Source: Motacilla alba alba
Lineage: Eukaryota; Chordata; Aves; Passeriformes; Motacillidae
Reading direction: 5' to 3'
Assembly: GCF_015832195.1 (NCBI RefSeq)
Contig: NC_052046.1
Location: forward strand, 39,398,911-39,462,910
Length of the DNA stretch: 64,000 nt
Shown here: one piece after another, positions 12,701 through 26,000 of the stretch
Numbering within the stretch: the stretch's first letter is position 1
Layout of the letters: each line of letters opens with the position of its first letter
Program-made: the position numbers and the translations under genes
The notes under the pieces: model-generated
What the model saw: the letters and a program-made list of their open reading frames with translations, nothing else
What the model was told of the DNA's origin: nothing
Database searches by the model: none

Positions 12701-15700
12701 TTACACTGCTGTGACCTGACACAAAGTACGTAGGAGTCTCTGGGGTGCATTTCCATTATTCATCAAAGGTTTTGCACCTGTTACTTAGATTCACTGTAAA
12801 TGACAGTAGAGGTATGTTGATCATACTTAAAATGTTTGATCGTGATAATAAATTTAAAAAAAACCCTCACATTTTGCAAGAGAAAATCAGAATTGTATTC
12901 ATTTTTGTTAAAATATTAGTGCTGTCTCTACGTTTAATAACCATTTTATTTTGAAAAGTGGAATAAAAAGCAAGGAAAACATTTGGAAGGGTAAGGCTTA
13001 AGAGGTTCTCAGCTTCTGTAGTAAAATAATAGACCTGATTTTGGCCATTGGCCGAAAAGTAGTGCAATAAATATTCAAAATCTTCAGAAGTGAAAAATGC
13101 CATTTACAAACACTGAAACTCAAAGGTTATATCACATCCAAAGAAATTCCTAGTTTTATTAAAAGGCACATAAGTCCCATATTTCTTGAAGTATGCTAGT
13201 GCAAGTGTACTTTACCCTCAAATATTTAACATACTACTGTAATAAAGTTTGTGCAGGACTTGTTTTTGATGACCATAGATAGCATAAATGCCAAATTAGA
13301 CTCATACTTCAAAATGAAGGCACTAATGGTTATAATTTAGTCATGTTTTACATAGTCTAATAAAGAATGAATTTCAGGCCATGTATTTATTTGTGTATCT
13401 GAATTTCTTCACCAGCTTTTGTGACTCTATAATAATTTTGTCTATGATTGCTACTAATTTTTGAAAAGAGATTTTGTCTCCAAAACCAGTGACATAATTA
13501 AAGGCAACAACTATTTAATGTATCCCTTTATGGCAAATGAAGTCTTATATTCTCCATCATACATATAAGCAAAAAAGTGGATCAAAGGAAATTCACAACA
13601 GGTCCTGATTTTCTACACAGCTTCCAGTTATGTTCTTAACATCAAAATTGATTTCTATGCAAATGTCAGAGTTTGAAGCATCCAGACACAAAGTATTTGA
13701 TGATACAGAAGTACCTGGATTGACCACGTCAACTGAAGTGGCATATAAAGACCTTCGCTGAGAAAATCTGCACAGAACAGCTGTATTGCTGGCATAATCA
13801 AATCAGATGCCTCCCTTTCCTTTAGCATGGGATTTAGCAAGTCAGAAATACAAGAAAATTAACAAAACATATCGATTTTAATTTTTTTTTTGTTAAAGAC
13901 AAAGTAATGCAATAGGCAGAAAAAAGAAGAAGAATGTCTCAGACAAAAATATTTGCCATAGGAAATATAAATCTATAGGAAATATAAATCAACTAAAGCT
14001 TTACAGTTTGTAAAGCTAAGGTTTGTCAAAAAAGGCCACTATAGAAATTTTTTTGTGTGAAATATTTGTAATATTTAGAAACTTTACCCTTGCATCTAAC
14101 AAATATTTCAATAAAATTCTATTATTTAATGTTAAATTATTGTTTTAAACAGCCTTGTGTTATTATGCTTTTAAAACTGACCTAGTTTCTTTCTAAACGA
14201 AAAGTTGTGAAGCAGCCATTCTTCCTCCATCTCATCCCGCCTCTTTCAGAGCAAGTCAATCAGTTTGTTCATTTCCCTTTAAATTTTCCTATTCCGAATA
14301 AAAAAGAAGACAGAAAAAAAAAAGTAAAGTAGTTAATACTGTCCAAGAAACTGTGGTGGTGCTTTTGGCTAAACCTCCTTGAAATTTCTGATTTTTTTTT
14401 TCTTTCATTGGTAACCAAACACTGAGAGGAAGTGGAGGAAGAAGCACAACTGTCAAAAGGGTTATTTCCTAGCGGGCAGAAGTTGCCAGCATCTGCAAAT
14501 GGTCTTTGCTAGCAAGAGCAGAACCAGAAATAAAGATTTCTTCACACTGTCTGCCTGATTCAAATCTCTCTTCCACATGGTCCAGCTCCCCAGGCATGTT
14601 GTCCTTGCTCTTGCGGCAATAATTATAGTGGCTCAAAATGTTCTGCTAAAAAGTGATGAATTTGTCAAAAGCTGTTACAAGTAAATTTTGGTACTCATCC
14701 AAAATATTTTTTCCTGCAGTCTAGAAGAATATCTATGACTTGTGGAAACCTACTTCACCTAACTTTGAATTAACCTGTTCTTCCTCTGATAATAGCCCTG
14801 CAGTCTGTGATTAAATAATTTGAAAAATAAATCTGAGATTTTGTGGTTGTGTAGTCTGTCATGAGGTCCATTCCATGGTGCCTCTGCTGCTCTCACGGCC
14901 ACAGGTAGCTACTGTACATGACTGAGTACTGCCAGAACTGCAGGTCTTTCTTTAGACTACTGAAAAAATGAGCTCTCCATCAGTATATGTGCAGAGCATA
15001 CAACCAGATGGGCAGAATTGCTCAGAAAAAACAAACATCCATAGAGCAGCCCCCAACTCCTAGTGCTCTTAGCTAATATTCTTCACACTCTTTTCATTAA
15101 ATCTTGTGTCATCACAAGGTTGAAGTTAGCTAGAACTTCACTGATATAGTGCGCTGATTCTTTGTGCAACAGCTCACACTTCCATAACTAAACTGTTTTT
15201 TTTAAAACAAAAAATAGATATATCTGGACATATTGACACAGGTTGAAATGAACATCTGAAGAAGTAGTGGAAGGAAATTTCACAGGCTGAGTGAGATACA
15301 ATGCTGAGTGGTCATGGGATTCACCTTTCTGATCTGAGTATCTGCATAGACAGATGTTGTTCCCCAGGTAGTTTGGGGCTGCAGTCCCAAGTGGCTAAAA
15401 CTCATGAGGAAGGAATTCAGGCTGAAAAGTTAGATGGTTGTGATGCACTAAAACTAGGTGGAGAAAGGGGGTAAGGAAACACCTCAGAAAACATCATCAG
15501 TCACTTCATCACTTGCAAACTTTACCTAAGGAAGTATGAAATGCATCTGAAAATCAGTGATGCACAGAGAGGATGGGTGAATAATTTTTTGGCATTTCTT
15601 TCAGGAATATTCTAAAGGAGTGTATAGGGTGCAGTGGTGTTTCCCATATCCTGATTTCATCTATTGCTCCTATAATGTTGCCACAAATAATCTGTACAGA

Positions 15701-17078
15701 ACTTCATCTAGCATAAGGCATAGTTTAGGGTGACATACAATAATTGCAGAAGCAAAAGCTGTGGTGAAGAAAATGTGTCTGTGTTTCCGGTCTCACACGC
15801 TGAACTGAGGTTTTAATTTGGGCAGCTTTGTTAGTCTTCAGAACCCAACACCTTCTTCTATTTGCATGGATCAATTTTTTGAAAGCATGTTAGCTGCACG
15901 GTTGTCAGTCTGCTTTATGAACGCAGTCGCAGTCCTACCTCCATCATGTGCTTCTTGTAGCTTAAAATTTTTCTCCCTCCCTCTTGCATTTTTAATCTCT
16001 TCACAAGTGTTGAAGGCCTCTCTTCTCCCAGCATTAACTCATTAGCCTCAATCTTGGATTTTCCCCAAATGTTTATAACTTATTTTTATTTCTCCCCAGT
16101 ATTTCTTAAAGCCTTCTGGCGCAGTTAGAGCTTTGCCATCTGCCACCTTCCTGACATTGCAGTAGGGAGCAACTTCTCTGAGTGATGTTTTCTGAACCAT
16201 GATGAAAAGTGTGTCCATGCTCTCATTTCTAGCTGTGCTACTCTAACACATGGCTTTTTTTCTTCTGGTCTATTACTGCCTGTCTTCAGTCACTAAATAT
16301 GGTATCTTTCAGGTGATGCACACTTAAAGTGTACTCATCTCATTGTCCCTTCTCCGCTAATTCCACTCATCCTCCTTTTTCCTCACCAGTGACTAATAAC
16401 TCACTTCATTTCTACCTGTTTTTTCCACTCTCCATGGTTTATTTACAATGTTTCTCACAATGTCTAGGATCAAATATCTTGCTCTAGACCATTATTTATT
16501 AAAATCTTGTCATTTTCCTGAACATTAATACTGCTTTAGAGTTGGGGAAGAAGGAGGTCTATGACTCAGTAGATGTGAAACGTTATTAAACATCTCTACA
16601 TCAGTAAAGAAAGAGCTTCTGCTCTGTGCCATCTCTTGGTAGAAATTCAGAGAAAGAGATGGGAATGGGTGACAATTTTAAATAATGTTAATACAGGAAG
16701 TTTCAAAAGTCATTGTGTCTTTATTGGTAATCAAAGCCTGTGATTTGTTACATCTCAGGAAAGAAGAGATCAAGTTACATTTTTACTCATCTTCCTGCTG
16801 CTTCATTTCCAAATGAGTTGAATTTTTTTGGGCATTGTAGTTAAGGAGAGGTCAGACTGGACAACAGCTGCTGGTTAGGAGTGTCAAACAATCTGCCCTG
16901 AGTAATATTAATTTTGACACCAATTGTTGAAATAAAGAAGTCTCTGGGAAACCAACTGGCTGATCTGACTCTATCCTTTGCATTCTAATGTGTGCTTGTG
17001 TTAATGTTAGCCTGAGTCAGTTCTGATGGTGCCTGCACTCCAGGCTTCTACTGTGACTGGGAAATCCTAAGTCCAATT
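9723..17078. other. AT-rich non-coding DNA with weak exon-like frames
   Basis: No recognised transposon or known gene. The most coding-like piece is on the minus strand at 14469-14642: 57 codons ending in TAG, preceded by TTTTTAGCAG, with many GAG, CTG, GAC and GTG codons (see findings). Another frame at 13593-13757 follows GATTTTCTCAG, but a second open frame overlaps it. Small tandem duplications occur at 11174-11222 and near 13958-13990, where ATAGGAAATATAAATC is repeated. Everything else is featureless AT-rich sequence. Confidence 0.6.
11174..11222. repeat. Short tandem repeat, three copies around TCAACCAAAACT
   Basis: The word TCAACCAAAACT occurs three times, joined by GGACT and TTGGACT spacers, giving units of about 17-20 bp. 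Local duplication with no coding significance seen. Confidence 0.9.
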
Positions 17079-17455
17079 TGTGGAACTGATGCCTAGAGAG
17101 GCTACCTAGAACAGAAGCTAGACAGAGTTAAAGGAATAAAATAGGCATTTATTAAAAGGCCTTCAAAGGATACACCTTGGGCAGCCAGGTGTAGCCCAGC
17201 CAGGGCTATGCCCAAGATGTACCCAAGATGGATAACTGCTCATGAGTTTTCACATTTTTATAAGTTTTGGTCCATTTACATATTGGGATTAGTTATCCAA
17301 TTACAGCTTCAGGTTATGAAGTCCCATCCTTCCAGGCTGCTCTCCTCAATTCACTGTTGTTTATAGTTTTGGGGCCTGAAGCTGCAATGGTGTCCTTGGT
17401 TCTCAGGCTGGAAATAGATTGTTTTGTCTAACTAAGCTGTGAGAACTTGCTGACA
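17079..17455 (-). mobile_element. Songbird-type endogenous retrovirus LTR
   Basis: The plus strand carries AGGCTACCTAGAACAGAAGC, AGACAGAGTTAAAGGAATAA, AAGGCCTTCAAAGGATACAC and GTCCATTTACATATTGGG. I recognise this succession as an LTR family abundant in passerine genomes. On the minus strand it contains TTTTAATAAATGCC, a polyadenylation signal correctly placed near the 3' part of an LTR, which supports minus orientation. Plausible ends are TG at 17079 and CA at 17455. I find no target-site duplication, so the ends may be off by tens of bases. No internal retroviral sequence flanks it, consistent with a solo LTR. Confidence 0.7.
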
Positions 17456-18070
17456 CTTTATATGAAGTTCAGTGTCATACACAAAGGTAGTACAGAATCT
17501 GAAAAATATGAAAGCTAAAACTTTTAAACCATCACTCACTTCCATGTGAATGTGAGAAAGATGATCTATGTGTAGACTTATTCTCCCACCTGTAGGAAAC
17601 ATTCAAGAATTCTTCTGATGCAGAGCACAGTTTAGTGCGTATTTGAAGTTTCCAAGAACTCATCTGCATGGTTTTGAGAGCAATAACATTACGCTGGGGT
17701 AACCACATTGACTTCATGGACCATACTGTAGGATGGAGGGCAATGCCGGCTTTCACCTTTAACTGATGCAACCCTACAAGCAAGTATTAGTAACAATAAA
17801 ATAAGATCACACTCATAACTGAGTTACCGCTGGGGGCCAGGATGAAATGCTCACATCTGTGGTTTTAGACTGCCATTGTTGATCACACCCAGTGACATTC
17901 TTACTGCTGAAAGTATTTCTGCATTGGTCAGAGGCTAGAGGAAACACACTTTCAAACTCCTCATGACAGTTTTGGCTGTGAGGTTTGCTTGGATTCTTTA
18001 TGATTGATCTGAGAAAGGTTGAAAAAAACAAAGCACTAATTTTGGCTCACTCTCTTATTTAGGAAATTAT

Positions 18071-18109
18071 TTCTGTCAGAATCCAACTAGTTCTGTCAGA
18101 ACCAACTAG
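18071..18109. repeat. Tandem duplication of a 19-20 bp unit
   Basis: TTCTGTCAGAATCCAACTAG is followed immediately by the same unit lacking one T. A local slippage duplication; the near-identity suggests it is fairly recent. Confidence 0.95.
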
Positions 18110-18878
18110 TCCTGTTTACAATGTATTATTTTAATTTGGCTTTAAATGCAATGCAATTGCATTATGAGACTAACCTTAATGACTGGACAACACCTGAAAT
18201 CTGAGCTTACATTGTCTGTCTACATAGTAGACAGTCTGTTACCTTGTCGGTTTTCCTGGGTTGTAAGAAGAATGACAAATTTTGTTAAACCTCCATGGTG
18301 TTCAGTGGGTAAGTTCTAGTGTCATTCAGCAGCAATTTTAAAACAGGGGATGTTTTTCATCTCCCTCTTTCTCTTAAAGCAATGGGTAGAATAAAACATA
18401 TAGTTGAGTCATCTTACTTACGAAATTTATTATGATTTTTACAAAAAAAACCAACAAAACCTGTCGTTTGATCAACAGTGTTTACTTGAGCTACAACAAT
18501 CTAAATGCTGTTCCTAACATGGTTTTTCTTTTAGATACTTGAGAAATTTTATCACTGTCATGTCATTGAGGTTCATAAATTTTTGAAAGCTGTGCTCCTT
18601 GACCTTTGCCAATATTACTTCCTCAGCACTGTTCACAAGTGGTGACAGATACTGTCCTAAAACTCTCCTAAACTAATCACTGAGTACCCTAAAAGCTACA
18701 AGTATATCAGAAGCAAGCCTAAGAGATTTTACATGTACACACAATACTCTTACCCTGTTTATAGAGGCTTCTGGTGAACTGAAACTGAAACTGGGAGGGT
18801 GTTCTTTCCCTAACTATAATGTAGGTATCTCCAGCTGACACTGCTGTGGTTAAAAATTGTTGTACAGAATGTGATCAC

Positions 18879-18905
18879 TTCGGCTAGACACATTATCTAG
18901 CCGAA
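18879..18905. repeat. Perfect 10-bp inverted repeat with 7-base loop
   Basis: TTCGGCTAGA, then CACATTA, then TCTAGCCGAA: the two arms are exact reverse complements. Each arm contains a CpG, which is scarce in this region. It could fold as a hairpin or be a palindromic binding site; a T-rich terminator role is not suggested. Confidence 0.9.
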
Positions 18906-20595
18906 TACCATAAAATTGACTTTGGGCTTACATGCCATGACAAGCCAAATGTGACAGCACAAACTTGAAATTTGAAAATCACCCAAGGTAGACTTGGATT
19001 AGAAAACTACAGTTTTCTTGAAAATAGTTTCAACAGATCCAAGCCTCAAAAAATGAGGTCTTCATTATTTCACTTTCTCTTTAAGTAGAAAAAAAAATTG
19101 GCTGGCTGTACTGCTTTTAGTCTATGAACTTCTTGATGTGGACATTTTGTGAAGCTGCTTAGTTTTACCCAAATAGCAGGTTTGGGTCTGCAGCACCAAA
19201 GAAGTCCTCAGTACAGAAATGCCAGGAGTTGGTGACCAGTTCCACCTCTGTAACCTCAGCTCTTGTACGTTACTCTTCTCCAGCCACGCCTATGTTTGTC
19301 CTCAAGACATTCTGCTTGGAATATATTACCACCTACTATAAACGAGTTAAGTAATCTAAGGAATGATTCATCTCTACAAATGTTTTGGTGAGGTTGTTTT
19401 TTGTTTTTTTCTGAGAATAAGGAGTATGTTTTTGCTTATTTTACATCTAATTATGAGACCACAAGTTCATTTATGCTTTTAATAACCTGAAAATCCTAGA
19501 TGTGGAATGATTAGACTAAATGCTATTGTTATCATGAGCCTTTAAGCTCATGCTCAAAGCCATAAGCCTTTGCTTAGATGTAGTCCAGAAAATCTTATGT
19601 TTAAAATAGAATGCTCAAATTTGAACTGCAAAGGAGTTTTCTCAGGGCGGGGTTTTTCTCTAGTTTTTAAGAGCACTGGTAATTTTCTCTTATATTCCTG
19701 TCTTTGTGTTTGAAAATTCAATTTGTCCTGAGGCAATCATGATTTTGCCACTGTATTATCACAAACTTATAGTACTAGTAGTAGTAGTATTGATATTATG
19801 ATCACCATAGGAAAAAAAAAGATTTAAAATTAAGAATAGAGAATACATTTATCTACATATAAAATAATATTTGAGTTCTACAAATTTTGCATAATGGCCT
19901 TGCTAATTCCATAACCTGGTTTAAAAAGAGATCATATTTGATAGTGATGATGCCCTGACAATTAAGAACAAATATCTAAAATAAGAGCAACATGAAATTA
20001 AAGTATTTTACTTGTTTTTGCCCTAAACTTTTGCAAGGTTCACTAGGACTGTGAAACACAAGGGTATTTGGTTTAAAGTTGATAGACAAAATCTGATTTA
20101 AATAGATATTGCTGAGACATAAAGTGCCAGCCATCTTTACTAGAAAATGAAGATAGAGGGCTGAAATTTCAGCTGGAACAGAATAAGTATTTTGCTAATA
20201 GCAATTGGCAGGTAAAGTCTTGAATTCTCTTTCTTTCTTGTTGAGGAGGAGTCTCTGTTGTCTCACAACATGGTTGACCTCATGTGTCACTCTCTTTTTC
20301 ACTGGACAATGCTTTATTTCCCTTTTCCACTCTAAATCCCCCATTGAAAAAGCATCACCATCAAGATCTCTAGCCCTCATTCAAGCTTTGACTAAATTTT
20401 ACTAATTTGAAATAATGCTTGCCTAAAGGTAGAATAAATGAGAACAAGAATATTCTTGTTCTTAAAGCTGAGGTAATGCACTATAGCACTGGAAAGGAAG
20501 AAACATCCTTTTTTCCATTTTTTACTGGAAATTATTGAAATTTCCAAATCAAGTCTTCTAGAAGAACAAAACTGTTGTAGTAGTTGATGATGGTT

Positions 20596-20668
20596 ACTAG
20601 TACTACTACTACTACTACTGTTACTACTACCACCAAAAATAATAATAATGATGATGAAGAAGAATTTT
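20596..20668. repeat. Compound trinucleotide repeat
   Basis: A run of TAC/ACT triplets (20599-20630) passes into AAT (20636-20648), then GAT and GAA triplets. On the minus strand the first part reads as serine codons inside a 95-codon open frame at 20392-20679; that frame is a by-product of the repeat. Confidence 0.95.
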
Positions 20669-22982
20669 AGTATTAGCAATAGTAATAGGAATAATTATAC
20701 CACCTCAAAACTGTAATTGTGTTTTCAAAATGTTCTAAACTGATATGATCTTTATTTTTTGTATAATGATTATTACATTTTGTAAATCATTCTAATTTTT
20801 GACATCAATATCAGGGAACTTACCTCTTCCATTCTTCTGATTCAACCAAAATTTCTGGAAACTAGAATAGACTTTGACATGGAAGATTAATCTAAAGTTT
20901 TGACAAACCTGGTATTCATAATTAAAATACTAGAAAATTTGTTACAGCAGAAAGAACCTACATGGAATAACAGACAAATAACATGGATGTCACCTCAGAA
21001 CCAGGAAGTTCCCATGACACTATGGGGCTCAGGAGAGAGGCCAAGAGACATTTACTACAGTGCTGGCTTTCTTCCTGCTACTCTCTGTAGGCACCTGCTC
21101 TTAAACATCATTGGAGACAAATGTGCTGAGCTACTAACCAATAGCCTAATGTAATTGTCCTACTGTTCTATAAAACTTTCACCACTCTTTTTAAAAGCAA
21201 CCCACATCTTGACATTATTATGAATTACTGTTATTTCCCAAGAGTTCAGGTATCATGTCCTTTCTTGTAAGGCTAGTCAGAAGTGACAGCAGTGATTTCA
21301 TACCTTTTTTTCTCTGATTTCTACTTTATGCCACTCTGCTGATTAACAGAAGCAGTAACATACTGAATTAGGAGCAGTATATAAAAGTGTTTGTTTTCCC
21401 CATAACATTATTGTTTAAGAAACTTAAAGAAGAGTGGATTGTTCACTTTCAGGAATAAGAGGAAGTGATTTCTAGGACAGGCACTACTGACTTTTACTAG
21501 TTAAATGATACTAGAATTTAAAACCATATCAATGTCTCCAATCAAGAGCCTGGGACCTCTGTTTTGGCAGCTCTCTCCTCATCTCCATTTTCATACACTG
21601 TAATAGGGTAAAGGTAGTTTTATGCCAAATAAAGTATTATATATACAAGGAAAGCTTGGGTTTTTTTTTTCCTTTTTTTTTTTCCTTTCCAGAGTTATGG
21701 CCTCTTACGTTCACCTTTTAGTTTCTGAAGAATATTTTTTCAGTATTTTGAAAAATTTTTATCTCAACAGTACCAAAACTAAGTTGACTTCAGTGCATTC
21801 AGGTGAAAGTCTTTTTATTTCCTGTGTCACTTTAATCAGACAGAAAAGTACCTCACTTTCAGTGTCAGAGAAGAGGCAGCATCATGGACTGGCATTTTAA
21901 TTCAGTTTTTTTCTTCTGTTTATGTCATGATCAAGATCTTACCTCTCCACTTTTCCTATCAACTCCTTAGTGACAAATTTTTCCCACGCAATTCTTTTTC
22001 TCTTTTAATGGTGAAATGGACAGAAGGAAAATTTAGTATATGCGGCCAAGTGTAGAGAGAGAAATGATTTTTTTTTCTGTAACAAAAGCCCTCATTTTTT
22101 ACAGAAATTTTGCAGTGTATGATCCAGCTAGTTAAATATTGTGTGATAGCTTACAATTCTCTCTCACTCATGGACAAAAAAAAGAGACAAAATGGGAGAC
22201 AAAATGGGAAACCAACATCTTTTAACTGTCAAACTCACCCTTCTTGCAAAGAGGTGAACGTGGAAGAATATGAGAGTAAAGCATTTCCACCGACTGAAAG
22301 TGTCTCTTAGTGATTGGTATGGCTTATGCCATACAAATATCCACTCTCATTATTTATCAGGGAATAAAAACAAATAACTTCCAGTATTGTCCAGTAATAA
22401 CCAAAATTTCTAAAATCTAAATCTGATACTACAATCCAAAAATGTGGCTAGACATGAATTCTGAGAGATTACAGTATTTAAAAGTTGCACAAAGTTGCTT
22501 CACAAAATAATATAATTACTCCTCTTTCCATTCTCACCATTTCCAATATTTTTTTCCAAGTACCTATAAAACTAAATATAATGTTTTGGGAAATGAAATT
22601 CTGTCTTCATTTGTTTCCTAATTAACAACATTCACAGAAAATAGTTTTTAAAAATACCCTTCTTTTAAAATATGTTTACAAATAAAGTTTCTAATGTATA
22701 TTTGAAAAATAATTGGATACTTTTAGGAAGGGGTACTACCAAATTTGTAATAATTGAATTACTTATATAAATACACCTCAGCTAAGCTACTATATGAAGC
22801 ATAACCACACCAAATTTTTAGCTTACTTTTTGAAGGGAAAGGTCTGAAGGCATAAAATATATGTTAGAATTTGGATTATGTATTTAAATAAAGAAATGTT
22901 CAGTTGGATTTTTTCATTCACATATTCAACAGTAAAATATTTTGATATCAACAGTTCTAGGAAAAAAACATAAGGCAAATTT

Positions 22983-23040
22983 ATCATAGACAATATTAAA
23001 TGAAATTTAATATCATAGACAATATTAATGAAAATTTTAA
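22983..23040. repeat. Tandem duplication of about 28 bp
   Basis: ATCATAGACAATATTAA occurs twice about 29 bp apart, each copy followed by an ATGAAA-rich piece. Imperfect AT-rich tandem duplication. Confidence 0.9.
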
Positions 23041-26000
23041 CAGATGCAACCACATTTCAATGTCTATTTTAATACAGCAAAGATCTTGGAAAATTCAACA
23101 TACTTTTAATTTTGTTGGTTTTTTTTGTTGTTAATAAATGATATTAAAGTAATTCATTGTGAGATTAAAAATATCAATTCCTCTCTAGAAATCTAATTCA
23201 AAAGCAAAGCCTTTCTTGTGTGAAGAGGATGCAGAGAAAGGAAGTAATATCTTCTTCAATGGTTTATTAGCCTCCTAAAATGCATCTCATTAGGGTTCTC
23301 ACTCTGGTGGAGTGAGAAGGAATCTTGTCTCTGAAATAACAGAAGTAAAAAAGTTTGAAATATTTATGTCTGTACATATTATTAGGGTGCTTTAAAGCAC
23401 AGGTAACTTGGACAAAGGTCCCCTCCTTACAGAGAGATTGACAAGGAAACATTATGCAGAAATGCAACAAAAGCCAACACTACCCATTTTTTAAAAAAAA
23501 TAATAATTATTTCAATGGCAAATTTTAAATTTTTTAAAAGCAGGATTTCTAGACATGCAATTTTAAATGGGGAAACATAATCAATTTCAATAAAACTGTT
23601 TGCTCAGATGATAAGTAACTAAATATTTTTCCAACTTAGTAAGTATCATTGCATTATTGTTGGCTGTAAAACACAGCTGTTCCCTGTCTGTACCACTGCT
23701 TTACATCCAGAGGCTGCAGGGCTCTCATTTCTGGTGCTGAGGTGGAACTGCCTTGCTGGCCATGGTGCAGCCACACATTGCTGCCACCTCAGTATAGTGA
23801 TGCTACTTCTGTCAAAGAGACTGAAGGAGGGCTCAGTGTATTCCAGCATACTCTGCTCTCCCATTTGTATATGTCCATGCTCAAGTAAGAAAGTTTTGAG
23901 GTGGGTTTATTTTCTGGTTGACAAGGGCTTAGGAGAAATCCAGCTAGCTAGGACACATCCTCGGGAAGACAATGCTGTTTTAGCTATGCTGTCTTCAGGT
24001 CTTGAGCTACCTTTTAAGTAGCTTGCCTGAGTATCTCTGTGCTTCACCAGAGGCAGAGAAACTTTACACAGGATAAAAGTAAACATGATGAAGAAACTAG
24101 GCTTTTCCATTAGAAGTTTGCCTTGAGCTGCCTTTGTTTAACAGATTTCTGTAGTGGAATGATATCAGAGGGTCAAACATACCAAATCATATGCTACAGA
24201 AATCACAGACCAAGTGTCTAAGCTGATCTACAATCAAATTCCCTGTGTTCAGTGTTCTCATTGTCAGAAGAGCATTGATGCAGATATAATACTTGACCAA
24301 ACATATTTCTGTATGATGTTCATTTTTTACTCCATGGGCTGTTTTCCTACTGCAGATAATTTTACAGTTGTCACATAGGAGTGACAAATGGGTTTATGGA
24401 GTTTGTTTTTTTTTCACATCTGCCAACCAAAAGATATTTACTAATCCTGTTTCTCTGAAATAAATCATGTAGCTCATGGTCAAAATGAGTTTAAAAAATG
24501 CTGGGAACATTTGTGAATTTCCTATCTGTTGCAGCAGTTGTCTGACTGTCTTCTTTGTCATTTGTTATAAAACCTAAGAAAAGACCTTGAATGGTGAGAT
24601 AGGTCTGGGGCTTGGGGATTTTCTTGTTTGTATATTTTTTTAAAGTTTGGTAGCATATGTGACACTTATGTAATCTTTATTAACAGTGAGGATGCTAAAC
24701 ACAAATTTTTATCCAGAAAAATCTATGTCATGTTTTCTGCAGTCATCATTGTGACAAGCTTCATCACAAGTCAAAAACTAAGTTTTCGTTGCTTGTATAC
24801 CTTTGTCTAGACTAAATTTCACATTTTTTTCACTTGGCTTATTTCTAGGTATGATTGTTATTGACTAATGTGAAACTCACAGCTTTGTGTGGCTGAGGAA
24901 ATGAGGTATTTGACTGATTTGCAGAAGACCTATGGTGTATTAATAGTTCAATTTATGCTGCTTCTTTAATGTATTTAAGGGTTCACAGTTTTTTTGAAAG
25001 GAAATTACCATATCAGGTACTTTGGCTGGGTATATTGTGACAGGACACTGTCCTCTGTAAAAATGCAATAGCAGTTCAAATAGTTTGAATTTCTGTAATT
25101 TCATTCCATTACTGTGCATTAAAACGGATATTAATTTGCTAACTGCAAGTATCTGTGCATGTTTACTTAGATACTTTGTATATTGAAATTAACATCAGCC
25201 AAGAGGAGACTAAATTTTAAAACTACACATAATACATTTTCAGATTTTTTGAAGGTTTTTTGTTCTGTTGAGTGATTAAATACTTGGGATTAAAAAATCA
25301 AGTTAAATCCAGAGAAATAATTAAATAAAAGATTACTTCACTTGAAGACACTAATTTTAGTTTTTTCACTGAAGTCACTAGTGTGAAGAGCTGTATTCTG
25401 CTCTCTTTAAGTTGCTTTTTCTTGAATAATCATTTTTGCAAATCTTTCAAAAAGGTGTAAAATGCACTTTTGTTAACAACTCCCTTTCCTTTTGTTTCAA
25501 TTCCCCAGGCTGTAAAAGATAATAACTGACATTACTAAGAAGTTGTGTTCAGAAGAAACAGTAAAATTTTGAAGTATCAGAGATTTTTACATAACATAAA
25601 CAAAATCATAAATATTAACATTTAATATGGGAATTTTACTTTTGTAGAAGCATGCAATGAGTTATGCCACAAAAACTTTGAACAGTCACGACAAAACCAA
25701 TGAAAAATGAAGAAATTCAGTGTGACCATCTAAATTATTATACTACACACATCACTGAAAAAAGAGGCATATATGTCTTTCCAAAATGCTTTGAAATGAT
25801 AATTTCATCCTCAGAGCCATGTGATCTGCAAACTAAAGCCGAACTTCATATTGCGAAATAATTTTGGCATGAATTCATATTGTCTTCAGGAAAATATATT
25901 CTTTGGTGAATGCATTTTGCCAAATCAATTGAATGTAAAAGTAAAAAATGTAGGTGTGTTACATATAGTAGCAGGTGCAGCCAAACTGACATAGTCTTGA

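Noticed and set aside
13593..13840. Exon-like frame behind GATTTTCTCAG, plus an overlapping frame in another phase ending at CCAG/GTACTT
   Set aside because: Two mutually exclusive readings look equally good, which argues that such signals arise by chance here.
20392..20679. 95-codon minus-strand frame with a serine run
   Set aside because: The serine run is the ACT/AGT trinucleotide repeat; the rest is AT-driven Phe/Ile/Leu.
23646..24110. Overlapping open frames on both strands in a less AT-rich patch
   Set aside because: Lower AT content reduces stop codons in all frames; no recognisable domain and no clear splice pattern.
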